Shown piece by piece: positions 44,574-53,656 of a stretch of DNA of 64,000 nucleotides. Source of the DNA: Microbacterium sp. LWO12-1.2 (GTDB taxonomy: Bacteria; Actinomycetota; Actinomycetes; Actinomycetales; Microbacteriaceae). The position numbers and the translations under genes were made by a program. The notes beneath the pieces were generated by a model, which was not told the origin of the DNA, did not search any database, and saw only the letters and a program-made list of their open reading frames with translations. The stretch is taken from the NCBI RefSeq assembly GCF_040675875.1, contig NZ_JBEGII010000001.1, positions 3,968,001 to 4,032,000 of the forward strand, read 5' to 3'. How positions within the stretch are numbered: the first letter of the stretch is position 1; every line of letters begins with the position of its first letter.

Positions 44574-45596
44574 TCAGATCGACTCGCGCCGGATCGGAGG
44601 ACACACGATACGCAGCTGCGATGACGATTCCGGAGGCGAATCGATCCCCAGCAGCACGCGCACGCCCGCAGCACCCAGCTCGTAGTGGGGGAGCGCGACC
44701 GTCGACAGCGGCGGACGCAGATGTGCGGCGATGACATCCTGATTGTCGAAGCCCATGACGGCGATGTCCTCGGGAATGCGCAGCCCCTGTTCCCGCAGGC
44801 CGTCATAGAGTCCCATGGCCACCCGGTCGTTGTGGCAGAAGACCGCTGTCGCGCCGGATGCCAGCACGTTCGATGTGGCTGCGTACCCGCCTTCCTGCGC
44901 CGGCTCTGAGGGGAAGACCAGAGCCTCATCGAAACCGATGCCTGCCGCCTCCAACGCTCCCCGGTAGCCGGCAAGGCGACCCGACTGCGCCGGTGACGGC
45001 GTGGTGGTGTTGATGAATGCGATCCGACGATGGCCTGCCGCCAGCAGCTCCTCGGTCGCGGTGCGCCCGCCCTGTTCCTCGTCGGGGACCACGGAACGCA
45101 GTCCGCTCCCGTCGGCGAAGCAGTCGACGAGCACCGCATCAGTCTGGTGCAACGCCGGGGGCACGACGATCTCGCGGTGGTACCACGTCGAGTAGAGAAT
45201 CCCGTGCACCTGATGCTCGAGCATCATCGCGATGGCATCGTTCTCGACAGCCGTGTTGCCGTCGGTGTTGGCCACGAGAAGTACGTAGCCGTGCTTCCAC
45301 GCCTCATCCTGGGCGCCGTGGATGATCTGGCCGGCGAACGGCGTCGTCGCGATCGCATCGGCGACGAGGCCGATGAAGCGCGACGTGCCCTGAGAGAGCG
45401 TCTTCGCGAGCGCGTTCTGCCGGTAGCCGAGGTCGATGACCGCCTGTTGCACTCGCCGCCGCGCGTCCGGGCCGATGCGGGACCCGGGCTTGTCGTTGAC
45501 GACATGTGAAACCGTCGCCACCGAGACCCCGGCCGCCTTCGCGACATCGCGCATCGTGACCGAGGGGGTGTGCTTGCCCTGCTCAGAACCGCTCAT
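44574..45596 (-). CDS. LacI family regulator
   Basis: 340-aa repressor: HTH at about 14-60 (TMRDVAKAAGVSVATVSHVVNDKPGSRIGPDARRRVQQAVIDLGYRQNALA) and a ribose-binding-protein-like effector domain (FIGLVADAIATTPFAGQIIHGAQDEA). ATG at 45596 overlaps the upstream permease stop (ATGA), making it the last gene of the fructan/sugar operon. It very likely binds the two AANCGNTT boxes at 50343 and 50386. The inducer would be the sugar released by the GH32 enzyme. Confidence 0.92.
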   Translation of the reverse strand: MSGSEQGKHTPSVTMRDVAKAAGVSVATVSHVVNDKPGSRIGPDARRRVQQAVIDLGYRQNALAKTLSQGTSRFIGLVADAIATTPFAGQIIHGAQDEAWKHGYVLLVANTDGNTAVENDAIAMMLEHQVHGILYSTWYHREIVVPPALHQTDAVLVDCFADGSGLRSVVPDEEQGGRTATEELLAAGHRRIAFINTTTPSPAQSGRLAGYRGALEAAGIGFDEALVFPSEPAQEGGYAATSNVLASGATAVFCHNDRVAMGLYDGLREQGLRIPEDIAVMGFDNQDVIAAHLRPPLSTVALPHYELGAAGVRVLLGIDSPPESSSQLRIVCPPIRRESI

Positions 45597-46513
45597 CCCT
45601 TGGTCGCTCCGCTCTCGAGTCCGTTGATCATGGCCTTGTTCAGTACCAGGAACACCAGCAGCAGGGGTGTCACCGTCACGCACACCGCCGCGAACGTCGC
45701 CGTCCAATCAGTGTTGCCCATCGCCCCGATGTAGTTCTGCAGGCCGAGCGGAATGGTCTTCAATCCGTCGGAGAGAACGAACGTGTTCGCGAAGATGAAA
45801 TCGTTCCAGATGAAGATGCTGTTCACGAGCACCACGGTAATGATCGTATTCACCGAGAGCGGGAACGTGATCTGCGCGAAGATGCGATAGGGACCCGCGC
45901 CGTCCAAGGAAGCGGCTTCGTACATCTCCCGCGGAATGTACTCGTAGAACGATGAGAACAGATACACCGCCATGGGGAGCGAGAACGCGGCGAGGGGAAT
46001 GATCATCGACATGTGCGTGTCGAGCAGGCCGACTTGCGAGTAGTCGATGAACAGCGGCACGAGGGCGATCTGCACTGGCACGATGATGCCGAGCAGGAAC
46101 AGTGATCGGACGAGGGCGCTGAACCGGAATCCGAGCACCTGCAGAGCGAACGCGGCCATCATGCCGGCGACGACGATCAGCACGCTCGCGCCCAGCGTGA
46201 CGATGAGGCTGTTGAGGATGTTGAGCCATAGATTCCCGGAGGCGAAGGCTCGGGTGTAGTTCTCGAGGGTGAACTCGGTCGGCAGCGCGAACGGGTTGCC
46301 ACCGGCGAAGTCGCTGGCGGTCCGGAAGCTGGTGAGTAGCAGCCACAGGAGCGGGTACACCTGCACGATGACGATCAGCACGACGGTCACGCTGAGGAGG
46401 GTTCTCTGCACACGCACCCGGGAGGAGCCGGACGAAGTGGTTCGACGGCGCGGCGGCAGGGGGAGTGCCGGCTCGGTCGGACGAGCGGGTTCGGTGAGTA
46501 CTGACGCGGTCAT
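45593..46513 (-). CDS. Carbohydrate ABC transporter permease (MalG-like)
   Basis: 306-aa inner-membrane component with 6 membrane segments and the EAA loop (YEAASLDGAGPYRIFAQITFPL) that contacts the ATPase. The C-terminal DWTATFAAVCVTVTPLLLVFLVLNKAMINGLESGATKG is typical of MalG/UgpE-type permeases. It overlaps the upstream permease by 4 bp. No ATPase gene is in the operon; a shared MsiK-type multi-sugar ATPase elsewhere in the genome is the usual actinobacterial solution. Confidence 0.93.
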   Translation of the reverse strand: MTASVLTEPARPTEPALPLPPRRRTTSSGSSRVRVQRTLLSVTVVLIVIVQVYPLLWLLLTSFRTASDFAGGNPFALPTEFTLENYTRAFASGNLWLNILNSLIVTLGASVLIVVAGMMAAFALQVLGFRFSALVRSLFLLGIIVPVQIALVPLFIDYSQVGLLDTHMSMIIPLAAFSLPMAVYLFSSFYEYIPREMYEAASLDGAGPYRIFAQITFPLSVNTIITVVLVNSIFIWNDFIFANTFVLSDGLKTIPLGLQNYIGAMGNTDWTATFAAVCVTVTPLLLVFLVLNKAMINGLESGATKG

Positions 46514-47499
46514 GAGTCATCCCTTCGACGAAGGAGCAGGAAGATGAGGCCGACGGCGATGAGGCACTCGACGACGATGAACACCGAGATGGCACTCGCG
46601 TAGCCGTAGTCGGTGTGGACGAACGCGGTCTTGTACATGTACGTCGTCAGCAGTTCGGAGGACTGGCCGGGGCCGCCGTTGGTGAGCAGGTACGGGATGT
46701 CGAAGCCGCGCAGGGCGAAGGTCGTCGCCATGATCGTCGTGGTGATCCAGACCGGACGGATGTAGGGGAACCGGATGCGCCAGAACACCTGCCACCAGGA
46801 TGCGCCGTCGAGTCTCGCGGCCTCTTCGAGGTCCTTGGGCACGGCGATGAGGGCGGCGTAGATGATGAGCATGTACAGCCCTGTGAAGCGCCAGCCTTCA
46901 GGGATCGACACCGCGGCCAGCACGGTCTGCACGTTCGAGAGCCAGGCCGTCTGCAGATGTTCGAGCCCGATCCACGCGAGGAACTGATTGAGCAGACCGA
47001 CGGGATCGAGCGAGTAGATGCGTTGGAAGAGGAAAGCGATCGCCACGGTCGAGATCACGGCGGGCAGCAGGTACAGCGTCTTCACCAGCTCGCGAGCCCG
47101 GGGGAGCGCCGTCAGGAGTCCAGCGACGGCCAGCGCGCCTCCGAGCTGCAGCACCAGGCAGATCACGAGGTAGCCCAGCGCGTTTCCGAATGCGGTCCAG
47201 AAGACGTCGTCGCGGGTGAGCATCTTGACGTAGTTGTCGAGGCCGACGAATCCCATGTCGGTGATGCCGTCCCAGCTGAAGAAGCTCAAGACCAGCGACT
47301 GCAGGATCGGCAGCAGGACGGCCACGCCGTAGAGCAGCAGCGGCGGAACGAGGAACACGGCAACCGAGAGGCGAGAGCGACGCGGCAGCATCGAGGTCAG
47401 AGCACGCTTCGGCTTCCGTGGCCGGGGCGAGCGCGGCGACGCCGCACCCACCCCGGCCTGCGCGAGATCAGTCATCGATGTTCTCCGCGAGGCTCGCAT
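46510..47499 (-). CDS. Sugar ABC transporter permease (MalF-like)
   Basis: 329-aa permease with a basic N terminus (RSPRPRKPKRALTSMLPRRSR), 6 membrane segments and the EAA motif region LEEAARLDGASWWQVFWRIRFPYIRP. The ending FLLLRRRDDS is common in MalF/LacF-type proteins. ATG at 47499 lies inside the solute-binding protein's final codons (32-bp overlap). An in-frame ATG is also present at residue 9 (MTDLAQAG), which may be the true start at 47475. Confidence 0.92.
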   Translation of the reverse strand: MRASRRTSMTDLAQAGVGAASPRSPRPRKPKRALTSMLPRRSRLSVAVFLVPPLLLYGVAVLLPILQSLVLSFFSWDGITDMGFVGLDNYVKMLTRDDVFWTAFGNALGYLVICLVLQLGGALAVAGLLTALPRARELVKTLYLLPAVISTVAIAFLFQRIYSLDPVGLLNQFLAWIGLEHLQTAWLSNVQTVLAAVSIPEGWRFTGLYMLIIYAALIAVPKDLEEAARLDGASWWQVFWRIRFPYIRPVWITTTIMATTFALRGFDIPYLLTNGGPGQSSELLTTYMYKTAFVHTDYGYASAISVFIVVECLIAVGLIFLLLRRRDDS

Positions 47500-48805
47500 C
47501 CATGGTCTTGATGAACTCGTCCGGGGTGATGTCCCCCTGCACGAGCAGTGTCAGCTCCTGCTGCAGGCGCGTGTTCGTCGCCGGGTCCAGCTGCGTGTCC
47601 CAGGGCATCGCGATCTTCGGTCCCACGTTGTCGGCTTCGGTCACAGCGCGCGAGTACAGCTCGGTGGCATTGCCGGGAATCGTGGTCTCGACGTTCGTGG
47701 TGGGCGAGAGCGCACCGGTCGCCGCGTACAGCTCCGGGTAGCGTTCGAGCGCGAACGCGAGGAAGTCGCGGACCAGCGGGTCGTACGTCTGTGCGTTCAC
47801 GGCCATGCCGATGCCGGACGGGGTCACATACTCGTTGTCTTCGGTGACGGCGCCATCGATGGTCGGGAGTGTGAAGTAGTCGACATCATCACGCACGGCG
47901 GCGTCGAGTGAATCGGTCGCGAGGTTGCCGAGTTCCCAGGTGCCGATGTTGTACACGGCTGCGCGTCCCGAGGTGAAGAGCGCCTGTGCGTCGGCGTAGC
48001 CCGTCGACGAGAAGCCCTCCTGGAAGCATCCGGCCTGACCGAGGCTGTACAGCCACTCCGCCGCCGCGCGTCCCGCGGGATCGGCGAACGACGCATCCCC
48101 GTTCTTGAGGTCCTGGATGTACTCCGGCCCTGCCATGCGGAACGGGTAGTAGGCCATGTAGCGCTCGAGAGGCCACTGGTCCTGACCGTCGAGGGCGATC
48201 GGCGTGATGCCTTCAGCACGGAGCGCCTCGCACATCTGCGGGAAGTCATCCAGCGTCGCCGGAACCGTGACGCCGGCGTCTTCGAACAGCGCGGAGTTGT
48301 ACCAGAAGAACTCGAGCTGGAACTCGAACGGCACCATGTAGAGCGAGCCGTCGTCGAAGCGCTGGTAGTTGACCGCGGCTTCGCGGTACTCGTCGCTGAG
48401 GCCGAGATCTTCCAGCAGCAGGTCGACATCGACCATGCGTCCTTGCTCTGCGAGCTTCTGCGCGAACGGTGTCGCATCCGTGTCGAAGAGCTCCGGAAGC
48501 TTGTTCGCGGCCGCCAACGTCTCGTACTTCTGGATGTAGGAGGGGCGGTCGGGCGTCGTGATGAGGTTGAGCGCGAACCCGGGGTGCTCGGCGGCGTACT
48601 CGTCGGCGATCTGCTCCATCGTCGTGATGACGCCGCCATCTGCCGGCCGCGAGAGCAGCCAGGAGATCTCGCGGGGGACGACCTCGCCGTCCGGGTCGAC
48701 ATCTGTGGGGTCGGCGCTGCCGGATGTGCCGGTGCAGCTGGTGAGTGCGAGTGCGGTGACAGCGAGTGCGGCGAAGAACGTCACCGCGCGGGGGGTGGTG
48801 TGCAT
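47468..48805 (-). CDS. Sugar ABC transporter substrate-binding lipoprotein
   Basis: 445-aa extracytoplasmic binding protein. The signal peptide ends in a lipobox (LALTSC, Cys near residue 24), so it is lipid-anchored. The fold is the MalE-type two-lobe protein: ISWLLSRPADGGVITTMEQIADEYAAEHPGF, and LYMVPFEFQLEFFWYNSALFEDAGV is the hallmark hinge region. It delivers sugar to the two permeases. Between the GH32 gene and this one are 42 bp with no recognisable element. Confidence 0.93.
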   Translation of the reverse strand: MHTTPRAVTFFAALAVTALALTSCTGTSGSADPTDVDPDGEVVPREISWLLSRPADGGVITTMEQIADEYAAEHPGFALNLITTPDRPSYIQKYETLAAANKLPELFDTDATPFAQKLAEQGRMVDVDLLLEDLGLSDEYREAAVNYQRFDDGSLYMVPFEFQLEFFWYNSALFEDAGVTVPATLDDFPQMCEALRAEGITPIALDGQDQWPLERYMAYYPFRMAGPEYIQDLKNGDASFADPAGRAAAEWLYSLGQAGCFQEGFSSTGYADAQALFTSGRAAVYNIGTWELGNLATDSLDAAVRDDVDYFTLPTIDGAVTEDNEYVTPSGIGMAVNAQTYDPLVRDFLAFALERYPELYAATGALSPTTNVETTIPGNATELYSRAVTEADNVGPKIAMPWDTQLDPATNTRLQQELTLLVQGDITPDEFIKTMDASLAENIDD

Positions 48806-48847
48806 GTCGGAATCTCCTTTGATCGTGTGCGGTGCAGCGGGATGGTG

Positions 48848-50320
48848 TCAGTTCGTGGACGTGAGAAGGTCGTGCGTCAGGGCCGTGACTTCGGCGACGG
48901 GTCCCCGTGTCGATAGCGAGAACTCGGTGATCGTCACGGTGCCTTCGCCGACGAACGCGCCGATACGGCCGGTCGGGCGGTCGTAGATGCGCGTGCTCAG
49001 CACCACGGCGTCGTCGACGGTCGCAACGCAGATGTCTCCCTCGACGATGACCTCGAGGGTGTGCTCCCCGTGACCGAGAGGTACGGGGCGCTCGAGCTCG
49101 ATGACGAAGGGGACATCGCCCGAGATCTGCCATTGCTCCGTGCCGGTCTGGCGCCGGGGCCACCGGTCGAGGACGAGTCGATCGCGTCTCGGTTCGAGGC
49201 GCAGCACGTAGCTCTCGTCGCCGTCGACGCTCGCCCGCAGGAGCACACCGCATTCCCTGGTGCTCTCCGTGATGTCGAAGCGGGCCACGACGCGGAAGGA
49301 ATCCGGGCTGTCGTCGTCGCTGAGCGCGTCGACGTACCCGTCCGGTGCGCTCAGGATCGTTCCGGCGGGAATGCTGCTGATCGGCTCGTCGAACGTCGCG
49401 CGGAGCTCTTCGGCGGGGTGGAACGCGAGCGTGCCGTCGGAGCGTTGCTCCGCTTCGAGCACCGACATCGTGCCGGCCCACTGCCAGGCGCCGTCGTCGG
49501 CTGCTCCTTCCCGTGTCGCGATCCACCCGAAGAAGAGACGGCGGTCTCCACGGGCGGCAGACTTCGCCGCGTAGAAGGCGCGACCGTCGAGCGTGTCATG
49601 CTCCGGCACGACCCACGGGCCGTGGAGGCTGCGGGCCATGCGGTACCGGGTGGTGAAGGCATCGCTGAACTCGGATGAGACCAGATACCACCAGTCGCCC
49701 CATTGGAACACCTCGGGGCATTCGTAGGCGACCGTCCGACGCGGGTCCCAGAAGGGAGCGGCGGGCTGCCAGTGGGTGAGGTCCAGCGACGTGCACTGTG
49801 CGATGACTCCGCGGCGTCGAGCCGGTCCGTCGGTATGACGGGCGGTGATGAGCATCCGCCACAGCTGCGTCTCCGCGTCCCAGAAGACGTAGGGGTCTCG
49901 CCAGTCGCCGGTCTCGTATCCGGCGGTTGCGCCGAACGTGTCGGCGGTGTGGCGCTCCCAGGTCTGCATGCCGTCGACACTCGTGGCGTGCAGGACGAGT
50001 TGCAGCGGCAACCCGTCCGCGCCGAGGCGATCCGGATTCTGCCCCGTGTAGAACGCGTGGTGGATGCCGTCGTCGTCGCGCACGATGCTGCCGGTGTAGA
50101 TGTTGAAGTCCGCGGACTGGCGCCCGCCCGAGTCGATGGCCACTCCCGTCTCGCGGAAATCGACGAGGTTCTGCGTCACCACCCGCTTCCAGGGCATGCC
50201 CTCTTTCGGCGTGCGACGCGTCTCGTGCAGGTAGAAGAGATGGAACTCTCCGTCTTCCTCGTACGGGATGACATCCCCTACCCAGGCGCCTTCCGGCTGA
50301 TAGAACCCTCGCTGGCTCAT
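48848..50320 (-). CDS. GH32 family glycoside hydrolase (intracellular beta-fructosidase-like)
   Basis: 490-aa enzyme with a five-bladed propeller and a C-terminal beta-sandwich domain. WRDPYVFWD is the RDP motif (transition-state Asp) and YECPEVFQW the EC motif with the acid/base Glu. The nucleophile site is unusual: instead of the WMNDPNG seen in invertases, the N terminus reads PEGAWVGDVIPYEEDGEFHLFYL, with Asp in the corresponding place. There is no signal peptide, so imported oligosaccharides are cut in the cytoplasm. ATG at 50320 has GAGGTGA upstream. It is the first gene of the operon. Confidence 0.88.
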   Translation of the reverse strand: MSQRGFYQPEGAWVGDVIPYEEDGEFHLFYLHETRRTPKEGMPWKRVVTQNLVDFRETGVAIDSGGRQSADFNIYTGSIVRDDDGIHHAFYTGQNPDRLGADGLPLQLVLHATSVDGMQTWERHTADTFGATAGYETGDWRDPYVFWDAETQLWRMLITARHTDGPARRRGVIAQCTSLDLTHWQPAAPFWDPRRTVAYECPEVFQWGDWWYLVSSEFSDAFTTRYRMARSLHGPWVVPEHDTLDGRAFYAAKSAARGDRRLFFGWIATREGAADDGAWQWAGTMSVLEAEQRSDGTLAFHPAEELRATFDEPISSIPAGTILSAPDGYVDALSDDDSPDSFRVVARFDITESTRECGVLLRASVDGDESYVLRLEPRRDRLVLDRWPRRQTGTEQWQISGDVPFVIELERPVPLGHGEHTLEVIVEGDICVATVDDAVVLSTRIYDRPTGRIGAFVGEGTVTITEFSLSTRGPVAEVTALTHDLLTSTN

Positions 50321-50342
50321 TGTCACCTCATCATTGATGGTT

Positions 50343-50393
50343 AATCGGTTACGCACGACGCTAGCGGCACGAGGAGGCGCTGGTCAAGCGGTT
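50343..50393. promoter_or_regulatory. Two LacI-type operators upstream of the GH32 operon
   Basis: AATCGGTT (50343-50350, within TTAATCGGTTAC) and AAGCGGTT (50386-50393, within TCAAGCGGTTAAG) both match the LacI-family core AANCGNTT. Their centres are 43 bp apart, about four helical turns. They flank the presumed promoter of the leftward operon and face the two-component operon on the other side. Confidence 0.6.
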
Positions 50394-50510
50394 AAGCAAG
50401 TTAAGCAGCGGAACTTCTCCGAGGCGTCATCAGGAACTCATAGCTCCGTCATGCGGAGCCCATACGAGCCCCGGCTACCGTGGCGGATCACGGTGAGTCG
50501 AGGAGTGGAT

Positions 50511-51254
50511 GTGTCGGTGCAACGCAGCAGGAACAGGATGACGCACGCCGACGGCTCCGCTGTGCGTGTGCTTCTGGTCGACGACGAGCCGGCCCTGTGC
50601 GACATCCTCGCCATGGCGCTGCGACATGAGGGCTGGGACGTGACGACGGCGTTGACCGGTCGGGAAGCACTTCGCGCGGCGAAGATCTCGGTGCCCGATG
50701 TGATCGTGCTCGACGTCATGCTCCCCGATCTCGACGGAACCGACGTGTTGATACGCATGAGGGAGAGCGGCATCGCCGCGCCGGTCTTGTTCCTGACGGC
50801 GAAGGATGCTCTCGCCGACCGGCTGGTCGGACTCAACGCCGGCGGCGACGACTATGTGACGAAGCCGTTCGATCTGGACGAGTTGATCGCGCGGCTGCAG
50901 GGGCTGGTGCGGCGCACCGTACGGGTCGGCGCAGAGAGTGCCGGCCCGATCATCGCGGTCGGTGATCTCACTCTGGATGAGGAATCACGCGAGGTCACAC
51001 GAGCCGGTGTGTACATCGAGCTCTCTCCGACAGAGTTCGAGCTGCTGCGTTACCTCATGCACAACCCTCGTCGAGTGCACGGAAAGCTGCATCTTCTGGA
51101 GCAGGTCTGGGCGTACGACTACGGCGGGAAGTCGACCATCGTGGACTTGTACATCTCGTATCTCCGCCGCAAGATCGACGTTCTCGGGGCGCCCATGATC
51201 CACACCGTCCGCGGGATCGGGTACCTGCTCAAGCCGGCGGCGCCCGCAGAATGA
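50511..51254 (+). CDS. OmpR/PhoB family response regulator
   Basis: 247-aa regulator. Receiver domain: VLLVDDEPALC (acidic pair), VIVLDVMLPD (phospho-Asp), FLTAK (Thr) and YVTKPFD (Lys). The C-terminal winged helix has ELSPTEFELLRYLM, and IVDLYISYLRRKID as the recognition helix. GTG at 50511 was chosen for AGGAG 5 nt upstream; ATG at 50538 is an alternative. The longer in-frame start at 50334 has no ribosome binding site. It overlaps the kinase gene by 4 bp. The next three genes are its likely targets. Confidence 0.92.
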   Translation: MSVQRSRNRMTHADGSAVRVLLVDDEPALCDILAMALRHEGWDVTTALTGREALRAAKISVPDVIVLDVMLPDLDGTDVLIRMRESGIAAPVLFLTAKDALADRLVGLNAGGDDYVTKPFDLDELIARLQGLVRRTVRVGAESAGPIIAVGDLTLDEESREVTRAGVYIELSPTEFELLRYLMHNPRRVHGKLHLLEQVWAYDYGGKSTIVDLYISYLRRKIDVLGAPMIHTVRGIGYLLKPAAPAE

Positions 51255-52738
51255 AGACCCGCCGGTCCTGGTCGCTCCGTCGGCGGCTGTTGTTCGGGTT
51301 CACGCTGCTCGTCGCGGCGATCGCGGTGACGAACGGCACGCTGACGATCACGTCGTCACACACCCAGCTGGTCGCCCGGCTCGATCAGCAGCTGACGTCT
51401 GCCGCAGAGCGCACCGCCGACGTGCTGTCGAGGATTCCCGACAGGGAGACCATGCCGCCGCCGTCGACTGCCCGCCCGCCCGTCACCGATCTCCTTCCGG
51501 GCCAAGGCGCAGGGGCGATCGGCATCCTGTTCGTCGACGACGAGATGATCGCGGCCGGGTATGTCGGTGCCGACGGAGAATCGCATGACCTCACCGATCC
51601 CCAGCTGAGCGCGCTGACGGAGGATTCGCTCGTCGGCTCGCCGCAGACCGTGGACCTCGGCGGTGATCTCGGTCGCTACCGGGTCGTCCGCACCGAAGCC
51701 GACGGCGGGCGCGCGGTCGTCATCAACGGGCTGGCGCTGGCGGATGTCGAGGCGACCACGGCAAGCCTCATCGCCAACACGGCGATCGTGAGCGCGGTCG
51801 GACTGTTGCTCGCGGTCTTCCTCGGCTTTCTCCTGCTGCGGGTTGCCCTGCGTCCCATGGACAGGGTGGCGGCGACGGCCACACGCGTCTCACAGCGTCC
51901 GCTGGAGTCCAAGGTCTCGCTCCCCGAGCGCGTTCCCGTCGCCGACACCTCCGCGGACACCGAGGTCGGACGAGTGGGGCTCGCTCTGAACGAGCTTCTC
52001 GATTCCGTTGAATCGGCGCTCGTCTCCCGTGAGGCGGGGGAGCAGAAGCTCCGCCGTTTCATCGCCGATGCCAGTCATGAGTTGCGCACGCCGCTCGCGG
52101 TCGTCAGGGGGTACGCCGACCTCGCCCTTCGTGACGTGATCGATGCACCGGCAGCGATGCGGCACCCCCTGCAGCGCATCGGTGCGGAGGCGGCTCGCAT
52201 GTCGTCACTGGTCGAGGATCTGTTGCTGTTGGCGCGTCTTGACGAGGGTCGCGAGCTTCGCATGACGCGCACGGGGCTGGCGATGCTGGTCGCCGATGCC
52301 GTCGCCGACGCGCACGTGGCAGGGCCCGACCACCGCTGGCACCTCGAGCTGCCCGACGACGACCTCGAGGTCGAGATCGACGCCGATCCGGAACGCGTGC
52401 ATCAGGTACTCGCGAATCTGCTGTCCAACGCCCGCACCCATACGCCGGCGGGGACGACGGTCGAGGTGGGTCTGCGGAGCGGTTCCGACTCGGTCGTGCT
52501 CACGGTGACGGACGACGGCCCCGGCATCCCGCCGAACGCGGTCGACGAGTTGTTCGAACGCTTCAGTCGTGTCGATGAGTCGCGCGCGCGAGCGACGGGA
52601 GGAAGCGGTCTCGGTCTCGCGATCGTCCGTGCGATCGTCGATGCCCATGGCGGCGCGGTCAGGGTCGTGAGCAGGCCGGGATACACGCGCTTCACCATCG
52701 AGCTTCCCCGGATGGCTCATGCAGAACGCACAAGATGA
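51251..52738 (+). CDS. Membrane sensor histidine kinase (HAMP, HisKA, HATPase)
   Basis: 495-aa kinase. Two membrane segments (about 15-33 and 170-192) bracket an extracytoplasmic sensor domain. A HAMP segment follows (LRPMDRVAATATRVSQRPLE). The phospho-accepting His is in DASHELRTPLAVVRGYADLAL, the N box in VLANLLSNARTHTP, and G boxes in DDGPGIPP and GGSGLGLAIV. ATG overlaps the regulator stop. The signal is unknown; the operon downstream suggests envelope or polyphosphate/spore-coat-like functions. Confidence 0.93.
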   Translation: MKTRRSWSLRRRLLFGFTLLVAAIAVTNGTLTITSSHTQLVARLDQQLTSAAERTADVLSRIPDRETMPPPSTARPPVTDLLPGQGAGAIGILFVDDEMIAAGYVGADGESHDLTDPQLSALTEDSLVGSPQTVDLGGDLGRYRVVRTEADGGRAVVINGLALADVEATTASLIANTAIVSAVGLLLAVFLGFLLLRVALRPMDRVAATATRVSQRPLESKVSLPERVPVADTSADTEVGRVGLALNELLDSVESALVSREAGEQKLRRFIADASHELRTPLAVVRGYADLALRDVIDAPAAMRHPLQRIGAEAARMSSLVEDLLLLARLDEGRELRMTRTGLAMLVADAVADAHVAGPDHRWHLELPDDDLEVEIDADPERVHQVLANLLSNARTHTPAGTTVEVGLRSGSDSVVLTVTDDGPGIPPNAVDELFERFSRVDESRARATGGSGLGLAIVRAIVDAHGGAVRVVSRPGYTRFTIELPRMAHAERTR

Positions 52739-52777
52739 GCATCGAACGGTCAAAGTGCTGCTGTTTACGGTCTGTTC

Positions 52778-53632
52778 ATGCACAGTTCACCTCATGTCGC
52801 CAGCGTCGGGCGCACGGACACTGCGAGCCGACTTCACGCGTTCAACCGCTTCGAGATCAAGTACCTGGTGCCCGAGGATCGCGCCGATGAGTTGCGCGCC
52901 GCGCTCGATCAGCAGATGGACGAAGACGCTCATGCGGGCAACGGCGGCTACCCGATCACCAGCGTCTACTACGACACCGCCGACCTGACCTTCTACTGGG
53001 AGAAGATCGAAGGCCTGCGGTTCCGCCGCAAGCTGCGCATCCGCCACTACGGGACCGGCGACGACCTGACCGCGCGATCGCGCGTCTTCGTCGAGATCAA
53101 GCAGCGGGTCAATCGCGTCACGCAGAAGCGGCGGGTGGCGCTTCCCTATCGCGACGCGCTCCTGCTCTGCTCGCGGGAGGGCTACCACCCGCAGGAGGAG
53201 ATGAGCAGCCGTCGCCGGGCCTTTCTCAACGAGGTCGGCACGCTGGTGCAGACGCTGGATCTGCGCCCGACGGTCACGACCGCGTACTACCGCCAGGCAT
53301 GGGTCGGACGAGATGCCGACCTCGGGCTGAGGGTCACGCTCGATCACCGCCTGCGCGGCAGAGACCGCGACTTACATCTCTCGGATGCCAGCCTCAATCG
53401 CCTCACCCTTCCTCCGCGTCTCTCGGTGCTGGAGGTCAAGGCCAATGAGCGCGTGCCGACCTGGGTCACCGACCTCACGGCTCGCATGAGTCTCGATGTC
53501 GTCCGCATCTCGAAGTACTGCCAGAGCGTGCAGGCGTTCGGGCTGGCGCCGCGATCGATCATGCACGCCGCCGACGAAGTCGACCAGATCCTCGCCCGTT
53601 CCTCATCCACCATTCCCGCATCCGCGCTCTGA
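52778..53632 (+). CDS. Polyphosphate polymerase (VTC) domain protein
   Basis: 284-aa protein with the VTC domain: FNRFEIKYLVPEDRADELRAALDQQM, GYPITSVYYDTADLTFYWEKIEG, then FRRKLRIRHYG, FVEIKQRVNRVTQKRR and LEVKANERVPTWV, the basic and acidic residues that line the tunnel in yeast Vtc4. Bacterial members are uncharacterised or act in polyphosphate or phosphotransfer chemistry. It sits with DUF4956 and CotH genes, a set seen together in many genomes. 39 bp separates it from the kinase. Confidence 0.87.
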   Translation: MHSSPHVASVGRTDTASRLHAFNRFEIKYLVPEDRADELRAALDQQMDEDAHAGNGGYPITSVYYDTADLTFYWEKIEGLRFRRKLRIRHYGTGDDLTARSRVFVEIKQRVNRVTQKRRVALPYRDALLLCSREGYHPQEEMSSRRRAFLNEVGTLVQTLDLRPTVTTAYYRQAWVGRDADLGLRVTLDHRLRGRDRDLHLSDASLNRLTLPPRLSVLEVKANERVPTWVTDLTARMSLDVVRISKYCQSVQAFGLAPRSIMHAADEVDQILARSSSTIPASAL

Positions 53633-53656
53633 GCGCACCGAACCGAAAGCAGCTCC

